Program-made: the position numbers and the translations under genes
Part shown: one piece after another, positions 12,986-21,000 of the stretch
Position numbering within the stretch: the first letter of the stretch is position 1
Layout: each line of letters begins with the position of its first letter
Notes under the pieces: model-generated
What the model was told of the DNA's origin: nothing
Database searches by the model: none
The model's input: the letters and a program-made list of their open reading frames with translations, nothing else
Origin: Paracoccaceae bacterium
GTDB taxonomy: Bacteria > Pseudomonadota > Alphaproteobacteria > Rhodobacterales > Rhodobacteraceae
Assembly (NCBI GenBank): GCA_027030435.1
Contig: JALVEX010000397.1
Location: forward strand, 1-21,580
Reading direction: 5' to 3'
Length of the DNA stretch: 21,580 nucleotides

Positions 12986-14085
12986 GCTTTCGCTCCCTTC
13001 TTCCCGCCGCCCAGCATCCCCGGACGGCTTTCATCAAGCGGCCAGCGTGGGCGCGCCTGAAGCGCCAGATCATCGCGCCTGCCAAGGCGGAAGCGCTCGA
13101 TCCCGGCCCAGGCGATCATCGCGGCGTTATCCGTGCAGAGCGCAAGCGGCGGGGCGAGGAAACGCGCCCCGGCCTCCCGCGCCACGGCCTCGAGCCTCGC
13201 GCGGATCGCGCTGTTGGCCGCCACACCGCCAGCCACGGAAAAGATGGGCTCTCGCGGAGCCTCTTCAAGATAGATTTCCAGCGCGCGCCGGCTCTTTTGT
13301 GCAAGCACATCCCCGACAGCCGCCTGAAAGGATGCGCATATATCGGCGCGTGCTCCTTTAGGCAGGCCGCCATGATCGGCCACAATCCGATCGCGCGCGC
13401 GCAATACCGCCGTTTTGAGCCCGGAAAAGGAAAGATCGCACCCAGGGCGATCAAGAAGGGGGCGCGGCAGATCGAAAGCGCGCGGATCCCCGCTCGCGGC
13501 CTCGCGCTCCACCGCCGGCCCGCCCGGCTGGGGCAGGCCGAGGATACGGGCCGTCTTGTCAAACGCTTCGCCGGGCGCATCATCGATCGTGCCGCCAAGG
13601 CGGGTGAAATCCTCCGCGCCGCGCACCAGCAGGAATTGGCAATGCCCCCCCGAAACCAGCAGTATCAGATAGGGAAACGGCACCTGATCGGTAAGCCGTG
13701 GCGTGAGCGCGTGGCCCGCCAGATGATTGACGCCGATAAGCGGCAGGCCGGCCCCCGCCGCCATTCCCTTGGCGAGCATCACGCCTGAAAGCACCCCACC
13801 GATCAGCCCCGGCCCGGCCGTGACGGCGATGGCATCGAGATCGCCAAACCCGAGCGATGCCGTCGTCAGCGCCTCCTCCACGCAATGATCGAGCTTCTCG
13901 GCATGGGCACGCGCGGCGATCTCGGGCACCACCCCGCCGAAATCCGCGTGAAGCTCCGCCTGCCCCCGCACGACGGAAGCAAGTATCTCGGGCGCCGCGC
14001 CCGGCCGGTGGCGCACAATCGCGGCCGCGCTGTCATCGCAGCTGCTCTCGATGCCGAGGATGGTGAGGGTCTTTTCGCTGTTCAT
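12982..14085 (-). CDS. tsaD: tRNA N6-threonylcarbamoyladenosine synthase subunit TsaD
   Basis: TsaD (Gcp/YgjD) transfers threonylcarbamoyl to A37 of ANN-decoding tRNAs with TsaB and TsaE. ATG 14085 has AAGG 8 nt upstream and gives 367 aa; the frame stays open to 14166, but that part overlaps the promoter region and is not conserved. Visible motifs are the start TILGIESSCDDSAAAIV (8-24), the metal-binding HLAGH (His121, His125), the nucleotide-binding LLVSGGHCQFLLV (142-154), GEAFDKTARILGLPQPGGPAVE, FSGLKTAV, GGVAANSAIR and LCTDNAAMIAWAG near 320 with the third metal ligand Asp. It is the first gene of a four-gene overlapping unit and divergent from hemD. TsaB and TsaE are not in the window. 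Confidence 0.97.
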   Translation of the reverse strand: MNSEKTLTILGIESSCDDSAAAIVRHRPGAAPEILASVVRGQAELHADFGGVVPEIAARAHAEKLDHCVEEALTTASLGFGDLDAIAVTAGPGLIGGVLSGVMLAKGMAAGAGLPLIGVNHLAGHALTPRLTDQVPFPYLILLVSGGHCQFLLVRGAEDFTRLGGTIDDAPGEAFDKTARILGLPQPGGPAVEREAASGDPRAFDLPRPLLDRPGCDLSFSGLKTAVLRARDRIVADHGGLPKGARADICASFQAAVGDVLAQKSRRALEIYLEEAPREPIFSVAGGVAANSAIRARLEAVAREAGARFLAPPLALCTDNAAMIAWAGIERFRLGRRDDLALQARPRWPLDESRPGMLGGGKKGAKA

Positions 14086-14099
14086 CGCCGTTGCCTTGC

Positions 14100-14132
14100 G
14101 CTTTGGCGAGGGGTAACACCCTTTGGCAAAGC
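14100..14132. promoter_or_regulatory. Repeat-bearing tsaD/hemD divergent promoter gap
   Basis: The 71-bp gap between the tsaD and hemD starts must hold both promoters. It contains CTTTGGC twice (14101-14107 and 14121-14127) with a period of exactly 20 bp, or about two helical turns. It also has an inverted pair GCTTTG (14100-14105) and CAAAGC (14127-14132). This could be an operator between the two promoters. No consensus hexamers were convincing. The repeat is seen; the role is speculative. Confidence 0.25.
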
Positions 14133-14156
14133 CCGACAATAGCGCGAAGGCAAGAT

Positions 14157-14870
14157 ATGCCCTCATCCCGCCCCGTCATATTGCTGACCCGCCCCAGGCG
14201 GCAGGCGGAGCGCTTTGCCGAAAGCCTGCGCAAGCAGCTTGGCGACGGGGTGGAAATCCTGATTTCGCCGCTGTTCGAGATCGAGTTCATCCCCGATCCG
14301 GCGCCGATACCGGATGGCGCCGGCCTGATCTTCACCTCCGAAAACGGCGTTCTGGCCTTTGCGCGGGAAAAGCAGGCAAAGGAGCGAATGGCCTGGTGCG
14401 TGGGGCCGCGCACGGGAGAGGTGGCGAAATCGGCCGGTTTCGAAGTGCATATCGGCGGCGGCGATGCGGAGCGGCTGACCGAAGCGATCATCGCCGCAGG
14501 GCCGGCCGGGCCGCTCATTCATTTACGGGGCCGCCATGCGCGCGGTGATATTGCAGCAAGGCTGCGCGCGGCAGGCCTCGAGGCAGAGGAGCGTATCGCC
14601 TATCGCCAGAAGCCTCTCCCCCTTGCCCCGGAGGCCCGCCGCCTCCTTGAGGGTGAAAGGCAGGTGCTTGTTCCCCTTTTCTCGCCGCGCAGTGCCGCGC
14701 TATTCGTCGGGGAAGCCGGGTATCGGGGCCAAACATCGGTATGCATGATTGCCATGAGCGAGGCGGTGGCAGAGGTGGTGCGGGGTGCGGGGCTCGATGT
14801 GGCCGCTGTTGCGCGCGAGCCGAATGCAGAAGCGATGATCGCCGCCATTGCGGGGCTTTTGGACGCATGA
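14157..14870 (+). CDS. hemD: Uroporphyrinogen-III synthase
   Basis: HemD closes and inverts ring D of hydroxymethylbilane to give uroporphyrinogen III, the branch point to heme, siroheme and cobalamin. ATG 14157 is preceded by GAAGG at about 7 nt and gives 237 aa, close to the family norm. HemD is poorly conserved, but the pattern fits: VILLTRPRRQAERFAESLRK at the start, LIFTSENGVLAFA (about 57-69), WCVGPRTGEVAKSAGFEV, LIHLRGRHARGDIAARL and LVPLFSPRSAALFV. Position supports the call: in many Alphaproteobacteria hemD lies divergent to tsaD and upstream of mic60 and hemY. The hemC gene is not adjacent. The next gene starts about 110 bp downstream. Confidence 0.9.
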   Translation: MPSSRPVILLTRPRRQAERFAESLRKQLGDGVEILISPLFEIEFIPDPAPIPDGAGLIFTSENGVLAFAREKQAKERMAWCVGPRTGEVAKSAGFEVHIGGGDAERLTEAIIAAGPAGPLIHLRGRHARGDIAARLRAAGLEAEERIAYRQKPLPLAPEARRLLEGERQVLVPLFSPRSAALFVGEAGYRGQTSVCMIAMSEAVAEVVRGAGLDVAAVAREPNAEAMIAAIAGLLDA

Positions 14871-14978
14871 GGCCTTGCTTGTAGGGCGGAAGATGCACAG
14901 CTACTGTCGGGCGACCGATCATGTTTGCGCGGGCCCGGAAGCGGACCGTTGGCAGGTTTGAAGAGGGGGAAGGATAAA

Positions 14979-16307
14979 GTGGCAGCAGCAGGAAAATCGT
15001 CCCGGGCGAAAGGAAAGGCGTCCAGCAGGGCCAAGAGCGCCGGATCCGAAGCCGATTCCGCCACCGGCCCGAAGGAAATGACGGAACCGCAGGCCGAAGA
15101 GAAAAGCGCGCAAACTCCCTCGGAGGATACCTCAACAGAAAAGGCCGAAGCCCAGGCGCGCACACCTCAGCTGGACGAAAGCGGGCTTGAAAGCATCGAT
15201 TCGCGAGCCCCCGAGGCAGAAAGCCCCCGGCGCGGTGGCGCGATCGGGCTTGTGCTCGGTGGCGCTCTGGCGGCGGGGCTTGGCTATGGTGCCGCGTGGT
15301 ACGGGCTTGTCGGCGGGGCGGATGATGGCGAGATCCAGGCGGCCGTCAGGACGCAGGATGAGGAAATCGGCAAGCTGCGCAAGGCGCTGGAAAGCACGCG
15401 CCTTGAAGCAGGCGAGAAGATCGCGAAAGCCGAGGAAGGATATGCCGCCCTCGACGAGGCGCTTGCGCAGATCCGCGAAGAGCTTTCGCGCCTCGGAAAT
15501 GAAACCGGGAATCTTCGTGAGCAAATGAAGGCGATCGCCGCGCGTCAGGAAGAAATCTCGGGGCGAATCAATAGCCTTGAGAAGCGGGTTTCCGAGATCG
15601 AAAAGCGCCCGATTGCCGATGCCGAAGGGGCGGTGGCCGCAGCCGTGGCGGCATACGAGCAGGAGATTGAAGATCTGCGCCAGCGTCTCGAGGCGCAAAG
15701 CCGAAAATTCGAGGCGCTCGATCGCGAAATCGAGAAGAAGATCGCAGAGGCGCTGGCGCAGGCCGAGAAGATCAGTGAACGCACGGCCAGAAGCAGCGCC
15801 CTGGCCGAGGCCGAATCAGCACTCGCGCGCATTCGCGGCGCGATCGAGACGGGCGGAGGCTTTCGCGAGGCGCTGGACACGATTTCGCGAACGCTTGGAA
15901 TCACTCCCCCGCCCGTGCTCACGGAAGCGGCGGAAAAAGGGGTCACCCTGCTTGCCGAACTGCAGGCGGAATTCCCCGAAATGGCACGCGCCGCGCTCGC
16001 CGCCTCCCTGCGCGCGGCCCCGGCCGATTCTCCGGTGGAGCGCCTCGGCGCCTTCCTGAAATCACAGGTCGCGCCGCGTTCGCTCGAGCCGCGCGAGGGA
16101 GATGATCCCGATGCCGTGCTTTCACGCGCCGAGGCGGCTCTCAGGGCCGGCGATCTGGAGGAGGCGCTCGCCATTCTCGATGCCCTGCCCGAGCCCGGCA
16201 AGGCGGCAATGGAAAGCTGGATTGCCAAAGCCCGCGAGCGCCTCGAGGTAATCCGGGCGCTGGAAGAGCTGCAAAAGGCTGTCGCCGCGATACGGGAGGG
16301 CGAATGA
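14979..16307 (+). CDS. Mic60/mitofilin-family inner-membrane protein
   Basis: This is the alphaproteobacterial relative of the mitochondrial cristae-shaping protein Mic60 (COG4223). The GTG at 14979 is preferred because AAGGA lies 5 nt upstream; the frame stays open further back, without a good ribosome site. The 442-aa protein has a disordered, charged, Ala/Lys/Glu-rich N-terminus (1-84) and one transmembrane span (about 86-110, GGAIGLVLGGALAAGLGYGA). A long coiled coil follows (about 120-275), heptad-rich with segments such as KRVSEIEKRPIADAEG, then a helical C-terminal mitofilin domain (about 280-440). The bulk should lie in the periplasm, where Mic60 homologues shape intracytoplasmic membranes and contact the outer membrane. 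Its stop overlaps hemY by four bases (ATGA). The call rests on architecture plus the hemD-mic60-hemY context. Confidence 0.88.
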   Translation: MAAAGKSSRAKGKASSRAKSAGSEADSATGPKEMTEPQAEEKSAQTPSEDTSTEKAEAQARTPQLDESGLESIDSRAPEAESPRRGGAIGLVLGGALAAGLGYGAAWYGLVGGADDGEIQAAVRTQDEEIGKLRKALESTRLEAGEKIAKAEEGYAALDEALAQIREELSRLGNETGNLREQMKAIAARQEEISGRINSLEKRVSEIEKRPIADAEGAVAAAVAAYEQEIEDLRQRLEAQSRKFEALDREIEKKIAEALAQAEKISERTARSSALAEAESALARIRGAIETGGGFREALDTISRTLGITPPPVLTEAAEKGVTLLAELQAEFPEMARAALAASLRAAPADSPVERLGAFLKSQVAPRSLEPREGDDPDAVLSRAEAALRAGDLEEALAILDALPEPGKAAMESWIAKARERLEVIRALEELQKAVAAIREGE

Positions 16308-17872
16308 TGCTCTGGTCATTGATCAAGATCCTCCTCTTCATCGCCATCGTCGCCGGGCTTGCTCTCGGGGCGGGCTGGCTGATGGAGGCCGGCACCGGCA
16401 TCCGCCTCACCATCGGCAGCACCGAATACACGCTCGGCCCCCTGCAGGCCGTGATCGCCGCCCTTCTCCTCGTGCTCCTGATCTGGATCGTCCTCAAGCT
16501 CACCGGGCTGTTGATTGCCGTGCTGAAATTCCTCAATGGGGATGAAACGGCCATCTCGCGCTACCTGGATCGCAACCGCGAGCGCAAGGGCTATCAGGCG
16601 CTCGCCGATGGCATGCTGGCGCTCGCCTCGGGCGAAGGGCGCACGGCTCTCCTCAAGGCCAACAAGGCCCGCCGCCTGCTGCAAAAGCCGGAGATCACAA
16701 ATCTGCTCCTTGCCCAGGCTGCCGAGATGGCCGGCGATCGCCAGAAGGCGCTCGAGGTTTACAAGGATCTGCTGAAGGACGAGAAAACCCGCTTCGTGGG
16801 CATCCGCGGGCTTCTGAAGCAGAAGCTCGACGAAGGCGATACCGATACCGCTCTCCTGCTTGCGCGGAAAGCCTTTGCCCTGAAGCCCCGCCAGCAGGAA
16901 ATCCACGATACCTTGCTGAAGCTCCAGGCCGAGAAGGGCGATTGGTCCGGCGCGCGCGAAACGCTTGCCGCCAAGCTGAAGGCGGGCGCATTGCCACGGG
17001 ATGTCTACAAGCGCCGCGATGCGGTGCTGGCGCTTTCGCAGGCGCGCGATATCCTGGCCGAGGGCAAGAGCATCGAGGCACGCGAGGAGGCGATCGAGGC
17101 CAACCGCCTTTCCCCAGATCTCGTGCCCGCGGCCGTTCTTGCGGCCAGAAGCTATATCGAGGCCGGCAAGCCCCGCCTCGCCACCCGCATCCTGAAAAAG
17201 GCGTGGAGCGTCAACCCCCACCCGGATCTGGCAGCGGCTTTCGCCGAGATCCGGCCGGACGAGACGCCCGAAGAGCGCCTGAAGCGCTTTCGCACCCTCA
17301 CCAGGATCAACCCCGATCACCCCGAGACGAAAATGCTTCTCGCCGAACTCAATCTTGCGGCCGGCAAATACCCCGAAGCGCGGGCCGCGCTCGGCGATCT
17401 CCCCGAGAAGGAGCCAAGCGCGAGGGTGCTCACCCTGCTCGCCGCGATCGAACGCGGCCAGGGATCCGATGATGCCGTTGTCCGTGCCTGGCTTGCGAAG
17501 GCCCTCGCCGCGCCGCGCGGGCCGCAATGGGTGTGCGAGAAGTGCCAGACGGTGCACTCCGAATGGGCCCCCATCTGCGCCAATTGCGGCAGCTTCGATA
17601 CCCTGAGCTGGCGCCAGCCCGATGAAACGGCGCAGGGACTTCCGGGCGCGGCCGAGATGCTGCCTCTGCTTGTCGGATCCGAGGAAACCACCGGGGAAAG
17701 CGAAGAGGCGGCGGCCGAAACAGAAGAAGCCGGTGGCGGCGCTGCCAAAGAAGGCGCTGACCACCCGGATGAGGGCGCGGCAACACAGGAAACCGAATCC
17801 ACCAAGGGCGATCCCCCCGTTCTCGAAGGCGAGGTCGTGGCGCTCGGCGGGGAGCAACAAAAGGAAAAATAG
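16304..17872 (+). CDS. hemY: HemY-like TPR membrane protein with C-terminal zinc ribbon
   Basis: HemY of Proteobacteria is an inner-membrane tetratricopeptide protein encoded with heme genes; it is distinct from the Bacillus protoporphyrinogen oxidase of the same name. Two N-terminal membrane spans (about 6-26 and 46-72) precede the HemY_N helices (NGDETAISRYLDRNRERKGY). TPR-like repeats follow to about residue 405 (for example EMAGDRQKALEVYKDLLKDE and LNLAAGKYPEARAALGDL). Then comes a four-cysteine zinc ribbon, C411, C414, C425 and C428 (CEKCQTVHSEWAPICANC), and a Glu/Ala-rich acidic, probably disordered tail of about 90 residues. The 522 aa exceed the roughly 400 of E. coli HemY because of this extension. 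ATG 16304 and the next ATG are both possible; the overlap with mic60 implies coupling. Its role in heme metabolism is not proven biochemically. Confidence 0.92.
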   Translation: MMLWSLIKILLFIAIVAGLALGAGWLMEAGTGIRLTIGSTEYTLGPLQAVIAALLLVLLIWIVLKLTGLLIAVLKFLNGDETAISRYLDRNRERKGYQALADGMLALASGEGRTALLKANKARRLLQKPEITNLLLAQAAEMAGDRQKALEVYKDLLKDEKTRFVGIRGLLKQKLDEGDTDTALLLARKAFALKPRQQEIHDTLLKLQAEKGDWSGARETLAAKLKAGALPRDVYKRRDAVLALSQARDILAEGKSIEAREEAIEANRLSPDLVPAAVLAARSYIEAGKPRLATRILKKAWSVNPHPDLAAAFAEIRPDETPEERLKRFRTLTRINPDHPETKMLLAELNLAAGKYPEARAALGDLPEKEPSARVLTLLAAIERGQGSDDAVVRAWLAKALAAPRGPQWVCEKCQTVHSEWAPICANCGSFDTLSWRQPDETAQGLPGAAEMLPLLVGSEETTGESEEAAAETEEAGGGAAKEGADHPDEGAATQETESTKGDPPVLEGEVVALGGEQQKEK

Positions 17873-17896
17873 GGCTACCGTTTCGAAAAAAAGGCG

Positions 17897-17902
17897 TATA
17901 AA
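17897..17902 (+). promoter_or_regulatory. Likely -10 element of the tRNA-Thr gene
   Basis: TATAAA lies 11 bp before the first base of the tRNA, which puts transcription start at about 17909 and gives a very short 5' leader. The -35 position (about 17874-17879) falls just after the hemY stop and matches the consensus poorly. The tRNA may also be cut from the hemY read-through transcript. Expression mode is inferred. Confidence 0.4.
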
Positions 17903-17913
17903 AGCACCGCGAT

Positions 17914-17989
17914 GCCGCTGTAGCTCAGCTGGTAGAGCAACGCATTCGTAATGCGTGGGTCGGGGGTTCGAGTCCCTTCAGCGGCACCA
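17914..17989 (+). tRNA. tRNA-Thr (anticodon CGT)
   Basis: The 76-nt cloverleaf has a perfect 7-bp acceptor stem (GCCGCTG with CAGCGGC), a D arm GCTC..GAGC, an anticodon stem ACGCA/TGCGT enclosing loop TTCGTAA, a T loop TTCGAGT, discriminator A and an encoded CCA (17987-17989). Loop positions 34-36 are CGT, which reads the threonine codon ACG. Position 37 is A, so this ANN-decoding tRNA is a substrate for the TsaD-dependent t6A modification. It starts 41 bp after hemY. Confidence 0.97.
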
Positions 17990-17996
17990 TTTTTTT
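17990..17996 (+). terminator. T-run directly after tRNA-Thr
   Basis: Seven T follow the encoded CCA end without any gap, then CTTC. The T-arm and acceptor helices could serve as the upstream hairpin for intrinsic termination. The next gene (cobN) is convergent, so stopping here prevents antisense read-through into cobN. No separate hairpin is present. Confidence 0.4.
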
Positions 17997-18041
17997 CTTC
18001 AATGCAAGCGAAGGCTCGAAATCGGGGCTCTGCAAGCCTTA

Positions 18042-21000
18042 TCAAACGAGGCTTTCGATCAGCGCGGCGGCAGAATTCGATTTCGGTCGCCACAGGCCAC
18101 GCTCAATCGCTTCCTTCAGCCGCTCCGCGATTTCCTTCAGGGCGGGCGCATTATGCTCCTCGATGAAGCGCCTCGTCTCTTCATCCTCGAGAAAAGCCGC
18201 ATGCACCAGATCGAAGTGATGATTTTTCACCGCGTTGGTGGTGGCGGCGAAGGCGAAGAGGTAATCGACCGTCGCAGCAATCTCGAAGGCGCCCTTGTAG
18301 CCGTGGCGCTTCACCCCTTCGATCCATTTCGGATTGACGACGCGCGCGCGCAACACCCGGCCGATTTCCTCGTCCAGCGTGCGGATCACCGGGCGTTCGG
18401 GGCGCGAATGATCGTTGTGATAGACGGGGCGATCGCGGCCCTGAAGAGTGGCCACGGCCGCCGCCGCGCCGCCTTCGAACTGGTAGTAATCGTCGCTGTC
18501 GAGAAGATCATGCTCGCGGTTGTCCTGATTCTGGACAATCGCCTCCACCTCGCGCAGACGGGTTTCAAACGCCGCACGGGCCTTTTCACCCTCGCTGCCC
18601 TTGCCATAGGCATAGGAGCCCCATTCAAGGTAGGCCTCGGCCAGATCCGCCCTCGAAGCCCAGAGGCGCTCGTCGATCATCGCCTGAAGGCCGGCGCCAT
18701 AGGCTCCGGGCTTGGCGCCGAACACCCGGTGCGCCTCGCCGGTGGCGCGGAAGCGGGCGGCGGCCGGATTCTGATCCTCGGGCTCATCGAGCGCCATCAC
18801 GGCGCGCGCGGCGCTGTCCACCAGCGCAATCAGCTGGGGGAAGGCGTCACGGAAGAAGCCCGAGATGCGCAGGGTCACATCCACACGCGGGCGGCCCAGC
18901 ACCGAAAGCGGCATGATCTCGAAGCCGGTCACGCGGCGATTGGCGCTGTCCCAGGTGGGGCGCACGCCCATCAGCGCCAGCGCCTGGGCGATATCGTCGC
19001 CCCCGGTGCGCATGTTGGCGGTGCCCCAGGCGGTGACCAGCATGGCGCGAGGCCAGTCGCCTTCCGTCTGCAGGTGCCTTTCGATCAGCAGGTTTGCCGA
19101 TTTCCAGCCCAGCGCCCAGGCGGTGGGCGTGGGCACGGCGCGGGAATCGACGCTGTAGAAATTGCGCCCGGTGGGCAGCACGTCGAGCCGCCCGCGGGTG
19201 GGCGCGCCGGAGGGGCCGGGCGCGAGAAAACGGCCATCAAGCGCGCTCATGAGCCCGGAAATTTCGCCGGGGCCGCATCTGCGCAGGGTGGGCAGCAGCT
19301 GTTCGCGGGCAAAGGCGAGAACGGCCGCGCTTTTTTCCCCGGGAGCGCAGCCCTCCGCTTCCAGAAGCTTCAAGGCCAGAAGCTCCAGCCGCTCCACCGT
19401 ATCGCCCTGGCTGCGCCAGGGATCATCGCAGATTTGCATGAGTTCTGCAGGTTTAGAGCCTGTCCAGGGGGCTGGCATCTCGCAATCGAGCGGATCGAAA
19501 TCAAGGCCGAAATCCTCGGCCAGCGCGCGGATGAGAGAGGCATCCCGCCCCTTCCCCTGCCCGCGCGGGATGCGCAGCAGCGCGGCCAGAAGATCACGCT
19601 CGAGGCGCCCTTCGGGAGATTGGCCGAAGATGTGCAGGCCATCGCGGATCTGGGCTTCCTTCAGATCGCAGAGATAGGCATCGAGCTTCGCGAGATCGCC
19701 TTCCTCGTCATCCCCCGTCAGCCCCGCATCCTGATCGAGGCCGGTCGCCTGGGTGAGCGTCAGGATCTCGCGCTTGAGGTGCTCGATGCGGCGCGGATCC
19801 ACCCCGGCGGCCTCGTAATATTCATCCACCAGCGCCTCGAGATCACGCAGGGGGCCGTAGGTTTCGGCGCGCGTGAGCGGCGGGGTCAGGTGATCGACGA
19901 TCACGGCATGCGCGCGCCGCTTGGCCTGCGTGCCCTCGCCGGGATCATTGACGATGAACGGATAGACATGCGGCACAGGCCCCAGCACCGCCTCGGGCCA
20001 GCAGTGATCCGAAAGCGCCAGCGCCTTGCCGGGCAGCCATTCGAGATTGCCATGCTTGCCCATGTGCACGATGGCATGGGCGCGGAATGTATGGCGCAGC
20101 CAGAAATGGAAGGCGAGGTAATTGTGCGGCGGCACCAGATCGGGGGAGTGATAGGTATCGGTGGGATCGATGTTGTAGCCCCGCGCGGGCTGGATACCGA
20201 CGGTGACATTGCCAAACGTCAGCACCGAAAGCGAGAAATGCCCGCAATCGGTGCGCCCTTCGGTGAAGAACGGGTCCGCCTCGGGCGGACCCCAGCGCGA
20301 TTCCATCGCCTCGCGCAGCGCCCAGGGAAGCGTATTGTAGCTCAGGAGATAATCCGCCAGAGAAAGCTGCACGCCGCCTTCGCGGGCCGCGCGATCCGTC
20401 AGCCAGTTGGTGGGGCCGGCAAGGATCTTTCGCATCAGATCATCGCTGTTTTCAGGCGGATCAGAGACTGAATAGCCCGCTTTCGCCAATTCCCGCAGCG
20501 CATGAACGGTGGCGGCGGGCGTATCGAGCCCCACGCCATTGGCGAGCCGCCCATCCTTATTGGGATAGTTCGCGAGCACCAGCGCCACACGGCGCTTTTC
20601 GGGCGGCATGGCGCGCAATGTTGCCCAGTTTTTGGCAAGATCAGAGACGAATTCCACCCTGTCACCCCGCGCACGATAGGCGGCGATCGGGCATTCGGTG
20701 GCCTCATCGAAATAGGCTTCGCCCTTGAAGCTGATGGCGCGGGAAAGAATGCGGCCGTCGATCTCCGGCAGGGCAACGTTCATGGCGATGTCGCGCCCCG
20801 TCAGCCCGCGCTGGCCGTTTTCCCAATCCTCTTCGCTGGAGGCCGCGAGCACGATCTGGAAAACCGGCGCCTGATTGGCGGCGGGGGAGGCCAGCGGATT
20901 GAAGGCGGATTCACCCTGCCCGGCCCCGGTGGCAAACGCCGTGGCATTGAGGATGACGGCGGGTGGCGCGGCGCTGAAGATCGTCTCTAACGTTGCCTGG

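Noticed and set aside
16316..17860. Minus-strand open frame of about 514 codons opposite hemY
   Set aside because: The plus strand encodes HemY with TPR and zinc ribbon; the antisense translation has no family features.
17914..18041. tRNA-Thr as an integration site of a mobile element
   Set aside because: No integrase, direct repeat of the tRNA 3' end or composition change follows; cobN comes directly after it.
17955..20471. Plus-strand open frame of about 838 codons opposite cobN
   Set aside because: It starts inside the tRNA gene, runs antisense to well-conserved CobN motifs and has no recognisable protein features.
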